Positions 1 to 6,700 of a DNA stretch of 11,455 nt are shown here, piece by piece (within the stretch, counting starts at the first letter, position 1; every line of letters begins with the position of its first letter). Under the pieces are notes generated by a model. The model saw nothing but the letters and a program-made list of their open reading frames with translations, had not been told where the DNA came from and did no database searches. Both the position numbers and the translations under genes were made by a program. This DNA is from Sedimenticola sp. (lineage in GTDB: Bacteria; Pseudomonadota; Gammaproteobacteria; Chromatiales; Chromatiaceae), in contig JALWGP010000193.1 of the NCBI GenBank assembly GCA_027038775.1, positions 1-11,455 of the forward strand, given 5' to 3'.

Positions 1-725
1 CCCTTGGCGGCATTGATGCTCATCAGGGCGTGGGCGATGTCGGCGTCGAGACGGTCGAAGACCGGCTCACCCCAGCCGGGCGGCACGCCGGTGGCCACCA
101 CGCTCACCTCGGCGCCCACCGAGTCGCCCGACTTGCGCAGGGCGTCCATGTAGGCCTCGAGCTCCGGCACCTGCCCGGCGTCGGGCCAGAAGAAAGGGTT
201 CTGCTCCACCGGCTCCCAGGAGAAGCCGCGCGGCCGGTTCTCGCCCAGGGCGGAGAGATAGCCGCGGATCTCCACGCCGTAGCGCTCGCGCAGGTACTTC
301 TTCGCAATGGCGCCGGCGGCCACGCGCATGGCGGTCTCCCGCGCCGAGGAGCGGCCGCCGCCACGGTAGTCGCGGATGCCGTACTTCTGGATGTAGGTGT
401 AGTCGGCGTGGCCCGGGCGGAAACGGGCGGCGATCCCGGAGTAGTCCTGGGAGCGCTGGTCGGTGTTGTGGATGATCAGCCCGATGGGGGTGCCGGTGGT
501 CTTCCCCTCGAAGACGCCGGAGAGGATCTGCACCTCGTCCATTTCCCGCCGCTGGGTGGTGTGGCGGCTCCTGCCGGGGCGGCGCCGTTCCAGGTCTGGC
601 TGAAGATCCGTCTCGCTCAGCTCCATGCCGGGCGGACAGCCGTCCACGATACAGCCGATGGCGGGACCGTGGCTCTCGCCAAAGCTGGTGACGGTGAAGA
701 GCTTGCCGATGGTGTTGCCGGACAT
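1..725 (-). CDS. aroC: Chorismate synthase, C-terminus off the left edge
   Basis: Converts 5-enolpyruvylshikimate-3-phosphate to chorismate, the last shikimate-pathway step, using reduced FMN in the cytoplasm. The visible 241 residues carry both family signatures: [10 protein letters not shown] at about residues 16-25, and [18 protein letters not shown] at about 122-139. The arginine-rich stretch [14 protein letters not shown] (about 47-60) is also typical of the family. Enterobacterial AroC is about 360 residues, so roughly two thirds is present and the 3' end is missing only because the window stops. The ATG (complement of 723-725) shares one base with the TGA of the upstream tolC-like gene (TGATG). 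Translation is therefore probably coupled, and aroC is the distal gene of the M23-tolC-aroC operon. The first residues, [10 protein letters not shown], match the usual AroC N-terminus, which fixes the start. Identification is very secure. Confidence 0.97.
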   Translation of the reverse strand, partial: MSGNTIGKLFTVTSFGESHGPAIGCIVDGCPPGMELSETDLQPDLERRRPGRSRHTTQRREMDEVQILSGVFEGKTTGTPIGLIIHNTDQRSQDYSGIAARFRPGHADYTYIQKYGIRDYRGGGRSSARETAMRVAAGAIAKKYLRERYGVEIRGYLSALGENRPRGFSWEPVEQNPFFWPDAGQVPELEAYMDALRKSGDSVGAEVSVVATGVPPGWGEPVFDRLDADIAHALMSINAAK

Positions 726-2026
726 CAATTCTCCGCCAGCAGGGCGTTGATCTCGGCCATGTCCTTCTCGGTGAGCACGCCGGCGGCCCGCTTCAGGGTC
801 AGGAGGCTGGTGATGTAGGAATAGCGCGCCTTGGCGTGGTCACGCAGGGCGCGGTAGTAATCGCGCTGGGCGTTGAGCACGTCCACCATGGTGCGCGTGC
901 CCACTTCGAAACCGGCGGTGGTGGCGTCCAGCGCGCTCTTGGTGGAGACGATGGCCGCCGCCAGGGATTTGACCGCGCTGATGCTCGCCTGCAGCGTGCG
1001 GTAGGCGTTGCGCACCTGCTTGTCCACCTCGCGCCGCGCCTGGTCCAGCCGCTCCTGGGCGGCGATGAGGTCGGCCCGTGCCTGGCGGGTGGCCGCTTCC
1101 ACGCCCCCGCCCTGGTAGATGGGCACGTTCAGCTGCAGGCCGATGGCGCCGGAGCGGGTGTCGTCGTACAAGGCCCCATCCTGGTCGCTGTGGCTGATCC
1201 CGTAGCTGCCGAAGAGATCCAGCGTCGGGTAGTGGCCGGAGCGCTGCGCCTCCACCTCCCGCTGGGCGATCTGGGTGGCGTCGGAGGCCGCCTTCACATC
1301 GGGACTGTTCTGCAGCGCCATGGCGCTCCATTCGTCGATGTCCGCCGGCATGGGCGGATCCAGGGGGATCTTCTTCTTCAGGTCGGCCAGCTTCTCGGGG
1401 CGGATGCCCAGGATCTGGCGCAGGTCCTCCCAGGCGTTGTCCAGGTCGTTGATGGCCAGGATCTCGTTGGTCACCGCCTGGTCGTAGCGCGCCTGGGCCT
1501 CGTGCACGCCGGTGATGGCGATGAGCCCCACCTCGAAGCGCTGCTTGGCCTGCTCCAGCTGGCGGGCGATGGCCTTCTTGTCGGCGCGCACGAAGGTGAG
1601 GGTCTCCTGGGCGGAGAGCACGTTGAAGTAGGCGGTGGCCACGCGCAGCATCAGGTCCTGTTCCTGTGCGCGGTACTGGGCGTCGGCCAGCTCCAGCTGC
1701 CACTCCGACTGCTCCAGGCGGACGAAGCGGTCGCGGCGGTAGATGGGCTGACTGAGCCCGATGCTCAGGTCGGTCGTGCCGTAGTTGTCCGAGGGCCCGT
1801 TGTCGGGATCGAAGCGGTTGTAGCTGGCGTCCCCGGTGACGGAGACTTGCGGCAGCAGCTGGGACAGCGCCAGGGGCTTGGCCTCGCGCTGGGACTCCAG
1901 CTTGGCCGCCGCTTCCCGCAGCACGGGATCGCGTTCCGTCGCCAGCTTGTAGACCTCCAGCAGGTCCTCCGCCAGGCTTCCCTGGGAAAGAGCCAGCAGC
2001 AGGGATGCGATCAGGGTTTTCTTCAT
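725..2026 (-). CDS. tolC: TolC-family outer-membrane channel protein
   Basis: Outer-membrane trimeric channel that works with inner-membrane exporters and adaptor proteins in type I secretion or drug efflux. The protein is 433 residues. A signal peptide occupies about residues 1-19 ([19 protein letters not shown], then ED). Two tandem OEP repeats follow, about 22-210 and 230-420, rich in long Ala/Gln/Arg helices. Family-typical stretches are the early [13 protein letters not shown], the repeat-1 segment [18 protein letters not shown] and the repeat-2 segment [20 protein letters not shown]. The start at 2026 is chosen because it gives a clean signal peptide. The frame stays open further upstream, but that part lies in the M23 gene and carries no signal. 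The ATG overlaps the M23 stop by 4 bases (ATGA), and the stop overlaps the aroC start. The family is certain; whether this is the main TolC or a dedicated export partner cannot be seen. Confidence 0.94.
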   Translation of the reverse strand: MKKTLIASLLLALSQGSLAEDLLEVYKLATERDPVLREAAAKLESQREAKPLALSQLLPQVSVTGDASYNRFDPDNGPSDNYGTTDLSIGLSQPIYRRDRFVRLEQSEWQLELADAQYRAQEQDLMLRVATAYFNVLSAQETLTFVRADKKAIARQLEQAKQRFEVGLIAITGVHEAQARYDQAVTNEILAINDLDNAWEDLRQILGIRPEKLADLKKKIPLDPPMPADIDEWSAMALQNSPDVKAASDATQIAQREVEAQRSGHYPTLDLFGSYGISHSDQDGALYDDTRSGAIGLQLNVPIYQGGGVEAATRQARADLIAAQERLDQARREVDKQVRNAYRTLQASISAVKSLAAAIVSTKSALDATTAGFEVGTRTMVDVLNAQRDYYRALRDHAKARYSYITSLLTLKRAAGVLTEKDMAEINALLAEN

Positions 2027-2868
2027 CGATTCTTCTCCGTCTTGTCGGTTTTCATGGGGCCGACCACCGTCTGGGGATCCAGCCGCTTGCCCCGCAGGTT
2101 CATGCGCCAGTCGAGGTGGGGACCGGTGACCCGCCCCGTGGCGCCCAGCTCGGCCACCACCTGCCCCTGTTTCACCCGTTCCCCCTCTTTCACCAGGATT
2201 CGGTGCAGGTGCATGAAGGTGGATGATAACCCATGGCCGTGATCCATGATCAAGGTGCCGCCGGAATAAAACATGTCGGGCACCGCCAGGGTGACGATGC
2301 CGTCGGCGGGCGCGCGCACCGGCGTGCCCACCGGCCCGGCGATGTCCACCCCGTAGTGGGGCCGGCGCGGCTTGCCGTTGAGCACGCGCTGGCTTCCATA
2401 GACGCCGGTGATGGGCCCCGTCACCGGCCACCGGAACCCCGTCAGGAAATCGGTGCGCTTGTCGACCCGCGCGCGTGCCTTCTTCACCAGCACCACGTCG
2501 CGGCGGATCCGCTCGAGGTCCTCCTTCTTCCTCGGCGTCACCTTGGCGGGCGGCAGGCCATCGATGCGCTGGATGCGGTATTCCCGCCTGGCAACCTTCA
2601 GTTCGCGCTCGATGCGGGTGCCGTCCGTCAGCACCACCTCGAGCCTCGACCGGGGCGGCGCTTCCCGCGAGAAGCCGATGAGGAAATGTCCGTCCGGGGA
2701 GACGGGCACCGGCTCGCCGTCGAACACCACCCGCGCGCCAGGCTCCGTCCGGCCAAAAACCAGGGCGCCCTGCTCCAGCGGCCCCTCCAGGGCGAGCGGA
2801 ACCTTCCCCGCCTGGGAAAGGGTCGCCCAGAACAGCAGCAGGAGCGGGAAGAGACGAACAAGGGGCAT
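2023..2868 (-). CDS. Secreted M23 (LytM-like) peptidase with HxD in place of HxH
   Basis: Peptidoglycan endopeptidase-like envelope protein of 281 residues. A signal peptide covers about residues 1-20 (MPLVRLFPLLLLFWATLSQA). A beta-rich N-terminal region follows, then a basic helical linker (about 112-138) and a C-terminal LytM domain (about 145-265). Zinc-site residues are visible: H171 and D175 in HYGVDIAG, and H220/H222 in FMHLH. The final motif reads GPHLDWRM, so the usual second histidine of HxH is D253. In LytM that residue is a zinc ligand, so activity is uncertain. I recall HLDW in proteobacterial relatives, so it is probably a subfamily trait. The start at 2868 is preferred over the ATG at 2907, because the latter overlaps a good -10 element. 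The gene heads the M23-tolC-aroC operon and its stop overlaps tolC by 4 bases. It could be a catalytically weak cell-division or amidase-activating factor. Confidence 0.9.
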   Translation of the reverse strand: MPLVRLFPLLLLFWATLSQAGKVPLALEGPLEQGALVFGRTEPGARVVFDGEPVPVSPDGHFLIGFSREAPPRSRLEVVLTDGTRIERELKVARREYRIQRIDGLPPAKVTPRKKEDLERIRRDVVLVKKARARVDKRTDFLTGFRWPVTGPITGVYGSQRVLNGKPRRPHYGVDIAGPVGTPVRAPADGIVTLAVPDMFYSGGTLIMDHGHGLSSTFMHLHRILVKEGERVKQGQVVAELGATGRVTGPHLDWRMNLRGKRLDPQTVVGPMKTDKTEKNR

Positions 2869-2905
2869 GGAAAGTCGGTTGGCCGGTGTCAGCAGGAACC
2901 CGGGC

Positions 2906-2914
2906 ATTTTAGCA
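2906..2914 (-). promoter_or_regulatory. Extended -10 promoter of the M23-tolC-aroC operon
   Basis: On the minus strand the sequence reads TGCTAAAAT: an extended -10 TGn followed by TAAAAT, five of six matches to TATAAT. No good -35 hexamer is visible, which is normal for extended -10 promoters. Transcription would begin near 2899, about 30 bases before the M23 start at 2868. It lies in a short AT-rich patch within GC-rich surroundings. Not experimentally known; inferred from sequence. Confidence 0.55.
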
Positions 2915-2919
2915 AAAGT

Positions 2920-2928
2920 TGATAGAAT
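2920..2928 (+). promoter_or_regulatory. Extended -10 promoter of the ABC exporter
   Basis: TGATAGAAT is an extended -10 (TGn plus TAGAAT, five of six matches to TATAAT). A start six to seven bases downstream falls at about 2934-2936, on top of the ATG at 2935. The message would then be leaderless if translation starts there, or have a leader of about 66 bases if it starts at 3001. Only 5 bp separate this element from the opposing extended -10. Confidence 0.55.
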
Positions 2929-2934
2929 CACCCG

Positions 2935-4746
2935 ATGAACCCGCAACGGCCGCAACCCCGGGTCCGCTCCGCCCCCTACACCTGGCCGGAGGTGATCCGC
3001 ATGGTGCTCTCGCACCGCCGGGAGCTGATCACCGCCAACATCATCGCCGTGCTGGGCACCGCCGCCGCAGTGCCGGTGCCGCTGCTCATCCCCCTGCTGG
3101 TGGACGAGGTGCTGTTGCACAAACCGGGCACCCTGGTGGCGTGGAGCAACCGCCTGTTTCCCGAGAGCTGGCAGGGACCGGTGCTCTACATCTTCGCCGT
3201 GCTGCTGCTCACCCTGGTGCTGCGGCTCATCGCCCTGGTCTTCAACGTCTGGCAGGTGAAGGAGTTTACCCGCATCTCCAAGGATGTCATCTTCCGCATC
3301 CGCCGCGACCTGCTGAACCGCCTGCAGTACTTCTCCATGGCCGAGTACGAGGTGCTGGGACCGAGCACCGTCGCCTCCCACCTGGTCACCGATCTGGACG
3401 CCGTGGACCAGTTCGTGAGCACCTCCACCAGCAAGTTCATCGTCGCCCTGCTCACGGTGCTGGGCACCGCCGTGGTGCTGCTGTGGATGCACTGGCAGCT
3501 GGCGCTCTTCATCCTGCTGCTCAACCCCGTGGTGATTTACATCACCACCCTCTTCGGGCGCAAGGTGAAACAGCTCAAGTCCATGGAGAACCGCGCCTGG
3601 CAGGCCTTCCAGGAGGCGCTGGCCGAGACCCTGGACGCCATCGAGCAGGTGCGCGCCGCCAACCGCGAGAAGCACTACATCCGGCGCATCGTGGACAAGG
3701 CCGACCGCATCCGTACCCGCTCGGCCAGCTTCACCTGGAAGAGCGACGCCGCCAACCGCCTCTCCTTCATGGTCTTCCTCTTCGGCTTCGACGTCTTCCG
3801 CGCGGTGAGCATGCTCATGGTGCTCTACTCCAGCCTCACCATCGGCGAGATGCTGGCGGTCTTCGCCTACCTCTGGTTCATGATGGGCCCGGTGCAGGAA
3901 CTGCTCAACATCCAGTACGCCTACCACGCCGCGCGCGCCGCCCTGAACCGCATCAACGCCCTGGTGGACGTCCAGCTCGAGCCGCGCTTCCCCCACGAGG
4001 AGAACCCCTTCGAAGGCAAGAATACGGTCTCCATCCAGATGGAGAAGATCTGCTTCGCCTACGGCGATGGCCCCCTCATCCTCAAGGAGGTGAGCCTGGA
4101 GATCGCCGCCGGCGAGAAGGTGGCCCTGGTGGGCGCCAGCGGCGGCGGCAAGAGCACCCTGGTGAAGATCCTGCTGGGCCTCTACCTGCCGAAGTCGGGC
4201 CGCGTCTGCTTCGACGGCGTGCCGGTGGAGCGCATCGGCCTGGACGTGGTGCGCGACAACGTGGCCACGGTGCTGCAACACCCGGCCCTGCTCAACGACA
4301 CCGTGCGGGTCAACCTCACCCTCGGCGACGACGTGCCGGAAGAGAAGCTCTGGCAGGCGCTGGAGATCGCCCAGCTCAAGGAGGTGGTCAAGCGCATGCC
4401 GCGCGGCCTGGAGACCCGCATCGGCCGCAACGGCGTGCGCCTTTCCGGCGGCCAGCGGCAGCGGCTGGCGGTGGCGCGCATGGTGCTCCGCGAGCCCAGG
4501 GTAGTGATCCTCGACGAGGCCACCTCGGCCCTGGACACCGACACCGAGGCCCGCCTCCACCGCGCCCTCTCCGAGTTCCTCAGGAACCGCACCACCCTCA
4601 TCATCGCCCACCGCCTGAGCGCGGTGAAGCAGGCCGACCGGGTGCTGGTCTTCGAGGACGGCCGCATCGTGGAGCAGGGGCGCCACGAAGAGCTGCTGGA
4701 AGAGGGCGGACTCTATGCCAGCCTATACGGCCAGCAGGAGCGGTAA
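2935..4746 (+). CDS. ABC exporter, fused permease and ATPase (MsbA-like half transporter)
   Basis: Type IV ABC exporter half-transporter of 603 residues, expected to work as a homodimer in the inner membrane. A six-helix transmembrane domain spans about residues 25-325. The nucleotide-binding domain (about 355-595) has Walker A GASGGGKST (400-408), a Q-loop in VLQHPALLNDT, signature LSGGQ (503-507), Walker B VVILDE (523-528) with SALD following, and the switch histidine H559 in IIAHRLS. All catalytic motifs are intact, so it should hydrolyse ATP. The substrate cannot be read from the sequence; MsbA relatives move lipids, peptides or drugs. The start is uncertain. ATG 2935 keeps the TW-containing elbow region that resembles the MsbA N-terminus but has no leader. 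ATG 3001 has an excellent Shine-Dalgarno and would give 581 residues. The gene is divergent from an M23-tolC-aroC operon; no HlyD adaptor is present. Confidence 0.93.
   Translation: MNPQRPQPRVRSAPYTWPEVIRMVLSHRRELITANIIAVLGTAAAVPVPLLIPLLVDEVLLHKPGTLVAWSNRLFPESWQGPVLYIFAVLLLTLVLRLIALVFNVWQVKEFTRISKDVIFRIRRDLLNRLQYFSMAEYEVLGPSTVASHLVTDLDAVDQFVSTSTSKFIVALLTVLGTAVVLLWMHWQLALFILLLNPVVIYITTLFGRKVKQLKSMENRAWQAFQEALAETLDAIEQVRAANREKHYIRRIVDKADRIRTRSASFTWKSDAANRLSFMVFLFGFDVFRAVSMLMVLYSSLTIGEMLAVFAYLWFMMGPVQELLNIQYAYHAARAALNRINALVDVQLEPRFPHEENPFEGKNTVSIQMEKICFAYGDGPLILKEVSLEIAAGEKVALVGASGGGKSTLVKILLGLYLPKSGRVCFDGVPVERIGLDVVRDNVATVLQHPALLNDTVRVNLTLGDDVPEEKLWQALEIAQLKEVVKRMPRGLETRIGRNGVRLSGGQRQRLAVARMVLREPRVVILDEATSALDTDTEARLHRALSEFLRNRTTLIIAHRLSAVKQADRVLVFEDGRIVEQGRHEELLEEGGLYASLYGQQER
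2988..2996 (+). promoter_or_regulatory. Strong Shine-Dalgarno before the alternative start at 3001
   Basis: GGAGGTGAT is a full-length anti-16S match. Eight bases separate its GGAGG core from the in-frame ATG at 3001, which begins MVLSHRREL. It may be the true ribosome-binding site of the ABC exporter, or a chance result of the codons for PEVIRM. It matters because the upstream start at 2935 has no such site. Confidence 0.45.
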
Positions 4747-4891
4747 CACACCAATGTTTAGCCCTTTCAGAACCAACCACGCATTCCCGGGCAAGGCGCG
4801 ACCTGCAACAAGTGGCAGGTGCAGGATGCACTCCCGTGACGCTTGGTTGAGCTCTCTGCAAGCGGCCTCTGGGCAACCATGCGCACGGATA
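4747..4891. other. Convergent gap between ABC exporter and PEP-CTERM gene
   Basis: 145 bases between two convergent genes. The only structure seen is a weak 6-bp stem (ACCTGC at 4801-4806 with GCAGGT at 4815-4820, 8-base loop) without a T-run. No convincing terminator or gene is visible. G+C begins to drop here relative to the exporter. Confidence 0.5.
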
Positions 4892-5500
4892 TCAGTTGTA
4901 CAACCTGCGCGCCCAAGGCAACAACAGCAAGGCGCTTCCGAACAACAAGAGCGCTGTCGGTTCAGGAATGGAGCTGGGAGCTCCAAAAGCTTGAATCTCG
5001 CCCACCGAATAGTAGTTGTCGCCACCGGTGGCACTGATACGCAGGTAACGAGTATCCACGGCACTGAAATCTATCGATGGCACATACTCCGGGTTGGCAG
5101 AATCACTGCTCATCGTATCCATGCCACCAGGTGAAACCGGAATCTCACCATCGGATACAGCGATACTGAAAAGGTTGGAGAAACTGAGACCATCAATGGA
5201 GTACTGCACCAGGTACGCATCGTTGTTGTCCACCGATACCAGCACATCCTCCAGTTTATACCGGGCACCCAAGTCCACCTGGAGGATCACGGACGTCCCA
5301 CTCCAATAGGCGGTATCGGTTTGCCAATACCCTTTTTCCGGCGGGACATAACCATCTATGATCCACGCGGCATCCCCCCCAGTCAGGGTTCCGGCTGCCA
5401 CAGTGGCAGAACTGGGCGTGATCAGGCCTGCACTAACCGGCAAACTCGGGACAAGGATGATCAGGGCAACAATGCACTTGTACTTCCAGGATATTTGCAT
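4892..5500 (-). CDS. PEP-CTERM sorted exported protein, discoidin-like domain
   Basis: Exported protein of 202 residues with the tripartite PEP-CTERM tail: SIPEP (PEP at 179-181), a hydrophobic segment (about 182-196) and basic WARR (196-199). Such tails are recognised by exosortase (EpsH-type) in extracellular-polysaccharide-producing bacteria. An N-terminal signal peptide spans about 1-24 (ends PVSA). The body (about 30-172) looks like a discoidin or F5/8-type-C beta sandwich: WIIDG, VILQVDLG, YLVQYSIDG and the closing RYLRISATGGDNYYSVGEIQAFG. This suggests carbohydrate or matrix binding (inference). A ribosome site GGGAG (5508-5512) lies 7 bases before the ATG. A sigma-54-type promoter lies about 50 bases upstream. 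Base composition is visibly less GC-rich than in the neighbours, consistent with a different history or mutational regime. The gene stands alone; no exosortase is in the window. Tail identification is strong; the domain call is moderate. Confidence 0.9.
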   Translation of the reverse strand: MQISWKYKCIVALIILVPSLPVSAGLITPSSATVAAGTLTGGDAAWIIDGYVPPEKGYWQTDTAYWSGTSVILQVDLGARYKLEDVLVSVDNNDAYLVQYSIDGLSFSNLFSIAVSDGEIPVSPGGMDTMSSDSANPEYVPSIDFSAVDTRYLRISATGGDNYYSVGEIQAFGAPSSIPEPTALLLFGSALLLLPWARRLYN

Positions 5501-5551
5501 TTCAGATCTCCCGCGGCTTACATGGAATCGAAAGGGTCGCCTAGCTTTTCA

Positions 5552-5567
5552 AGCAAGACTTGCGCCA
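5552..5567 (-). promoter_or_regulatory. Sigma-54 (-24/-12) promoter of the PEP-CTERM gene
   Basis: The minus strand reads TGGCGCAAGTCTTGCT. The RpoN consensus is TGGCAC-N5-TTGCW, and this differs only by G for A at the fifth base. The invariant GG and GC are exactly 10 bases apart. Transcription would start near 5541, about 40 bases before the ATG at 5500, with a Shine-Dalgarno in between. PEP-CTERM genes in exosortase bacteria are known to be controlled through the PrsK/PrsR system and sigma-54, so position and gene agree. An activator site would be expected further upstream. Confidence 0.75.
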
Positions 5568-5702
5568 AAAAAGTTTTTCTCATGATTTCAACACATTGAA
5601 AAACTGCGAACCCCAGCCCTGTAAAACAAGCTGACAACTTGGTCTTGCTCTGCCTGAAACGACACAACCTCACATGATGGCTGGTGCAAACCGGCACGGT
5701 CA

Positions 5703-5717
5703 TCGATTGAACATCGA
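5703..5717. repeat. Inverted repeat TCGAT-N5-ATCGA, possible activator site
   Basis: A perfect 5-bp inverted repeat with a 5-base spacer, about 160-175 bases upstream of the predicted sigma-54 start. That is the usual distance for an enhancer-binding protein site. A repeat this short can occur by chance, so the operator role is speculative. Confidence 0.25.
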
Positions 5718-5738
5718 GCAATAGACCGACAGGAAACC

Positions 5739-5768
5739 TTGGCAATCGATCCCAAGTTCTCCTATCTT
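5739..5768 (+). promoter_or_regulatory. Possible sigma-70 promoter of phhB
   Basis: TTGGCA (5739-5744; five of six matches to TTGACA), an 18-base spacer, then TATCTT (5763-5768; four of six matches to TATAAT). The start would be near 5775, about 23 bases before the phhB ATG. Modest match in a relatively AT-rich stretch. Confidence 0.4.
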
Positions 5769-5797
5769 TTCGGGGACGGACAAAAAGGCGATTTCAC

Positions 5798-6097
5798 ATG
5801 ACCACCCGCTACACCAAGACCGAAGCGGCCAGGGCACTCGAAGAGCTGAACGCGGCCGCCGGGGAAGCCTGGCAGATCCGTGACGGGCGGCTCTCCCGCA
5901 CCTTCGTCTTCCGCGATTTCACCGAGGCGTTCGGGTTCATGGCGCGGGTGGCGCTGCTGGCGGAAAAGGCGGACCACCACCCGGAGTGGTGCAACGTCTA
6001 CCGCAAGGTGGAGATCCATCTCACCACCCACGAGGCGGGTGGCCTCACCGGGCGCGATTTCGAGCTGGCGCGCGCCATAGAAGGGCTGTTGGAATAA
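5798..6097 (+). CDS. phhB: Pterin-4a-carbinolamine dehydratase
   Basis: Cytoplasmic enzyme that dehydrates 4a-hydroxytetrahydrobiopterin during regeneration of the pterin cofactor of aromatic amino-acid hydroxylases. At 99 residues it has the normal family length. The full catalytic motif is visible with family spacing: E56, H60-H61-P62, Y68, H78 and D87, in [12 protein letters not shown] and [13 protein letters not shown]. All expected active-site residues are present. A weak Shine-Dalgarno (AAGG) lies 9 bases before the ATG, and a possible promoter is at 5739-5768. The gene is not next to phenylalanine hydroxylase (phhA). Relatives outside phhA operons have been linked to molybdopterin or other pterin metabolism, so the physiological partner is unknown. 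The gene is convergent with the Nudix gene, with only 8 bases between their stops. Confidence 0.95.
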   Translation: MTTRYTKTEAARALEELNAAAGEAWQIRDGRLSRTFVFRDFTEAFGFMARVALLAEKADHHPEWCNVYRKVEIHLTTHEAGGLTGRDFELARAIEGLLE

Positions 6098-6105
6098 CCT
6101 CCGCT

Positions 6106-6684
6106 TCAGGCGTGCAGCAGGGTGGCCTCGTAGTCACCGGGATGCCCGGATCGCCAGTGGATGTCGCCCACCCTGGGCTGGTAGACGCCGCGCCTGCGGT
6201 CCTCGAAATAGAGCCGCAAGGTCTCCCGCACCACGGCGAATGCGAGCTCGTCCCAGGGAATCTCCTGCTCTCCGAAGAGCGCCACCTCCAGCGACTCCTC
6301 GCCAGGAGAGAAACCGCCCTCCAGCAGCCGGCCGCGGAAGAGCAGGTAGACCTGGTCGATGTGGGGCAGGTTGAAGGTGGTGTAGAGCTGGAGGATCTCC
6401 ACCCGGGCGTTGGCCTCCTCCAGGGTCTCACGCGCGGCGCCCTCCTGGCAGCTCTCGCCGTTCTCCATGAAGCCGGCAGGCAGCGTCCAGAGGCCGTAGC
6501 GGGGCTCGATGGCGCGACGGCAGAGCAGGATGCGGCCGTCCTCGTGCTCGGGGATGCAGCCGGTGACCAGCTTGGGGTTCTGGTAGTGGATCTCGCCGCA
6601 GCGCGTGCAGACGTGGCGCTCGCGGCTGTCTCCGGGCGGCACCCGGAGCTCCAGGATTCCGCCACAACTGCTGCAGTATTTCAT
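6106..6684 (-). CDS. Nudix hydrolase with N-terminal zinc ribbon
   Basis: Nudix-fold pyrophosphohydrolase of 192 residues, related to the NADH pyrophosphatase (NudC) group. A four-cysteine zinc ribbon lies at C4, C7, C26 and C29 (CSSC and CTRC). The Nudix domain follows, with its box at 71-93: G71, E77, then RETLEEANA. The glycine near the end of the box consensus is asparagine here; the R-E-x-x-E-E metal-binding residues are intact. The substrate could be NAD(H), ADP-ribose or another nucleoside diphosphate derivative and cannot be fixed. The start at 6684 (MKYCSSCGG) places the ribbon right at the N-terminus, as in relatives. In-frame ATGs at 6708 and 6729 are alternatives, and the latter is preceded by AGGTGAAGGAG, so a 207-residue form is possible. 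Convergent with phhB and divergent from hemH. Confidence 0.88.
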   Translation of the reverse strand: MKYCSSCGGILELRVPPGDSRERHVCTRCGEIHYQNPKLVTGCIPEHEDGRILLCRRAIEPRYGLWTLPAGFMENGESCQEGAARETLEEANARVEILQLYTTFNLPHIDQVYLLFRGRLLEGGFSPGEESLEVALFGEQEIPWDELAFAVVRETLRLYFEDRRRGVYQPRVGDIHWRSGHPGDYEATLLHA

Positions 6685-6700
6685 CCGGCTGCCTGCCCTT

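Larger units (their letters stand above)
5501..5797. other. 297-base divergent intergenic region
   Basis: Lies between the PEP-CTERM gene (minus) and phhB (plus). It is less GC-rich than its surroundings and holds no credible gene. Contents: the sigma-54 element at 5552-5567, an inverted repeat TCGAT-N5-ATCGA at 5703-5717, and a possible sigma-70 promoter for phhB at 5739-5768. The long stretch upstream of the -24/-12 element leaves room for an enhancer-binding protein. Confidence 0.6.

Noticed and set aside
30..818. Plus-strand open frame opposite aroC
   Set aside because: Antisense shadow of chorismate synthase with no recognisable motif.
836..2242. 468-codon plus-strand open frame opposite tolC
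   Set aside because: Repetitive Gly/Val/His/Leu composition from antisense GC-rich codons. The opposite strand encodes an unmistakable TolC protein.
2027..2431. Upstream extension of the tolC reading frame
   Set aside because: It overlaps the M23 gene in another frame and would bury the signal peptide. The start at 2026 is better.
2869..4686. Very long minus-strand open frame continuing upstream of the M23 gene, opposite the ABC exporter
   Set aside because: It is antisense to a clearly conserved exporter, has His/Val/Gln-rich low-complexity composition typical of GC-rich shadow frames, and shows no domain. Only the part from 2868 downwards is a real gene.
4801..4820. Terminator hairpin between the exporter and the PEP-CTERM gene
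   Set aside because: Only 6 bp of stem with an 8-base loop and no T-run on either strand.
4715..5134. Plus-strand open frames across the exporter end and the PEP-CTERM gene
   Set aside because: No domain or good ribosome site. The minus strand carries a protein with both a signal peptide and a PEP-CTERM tail.
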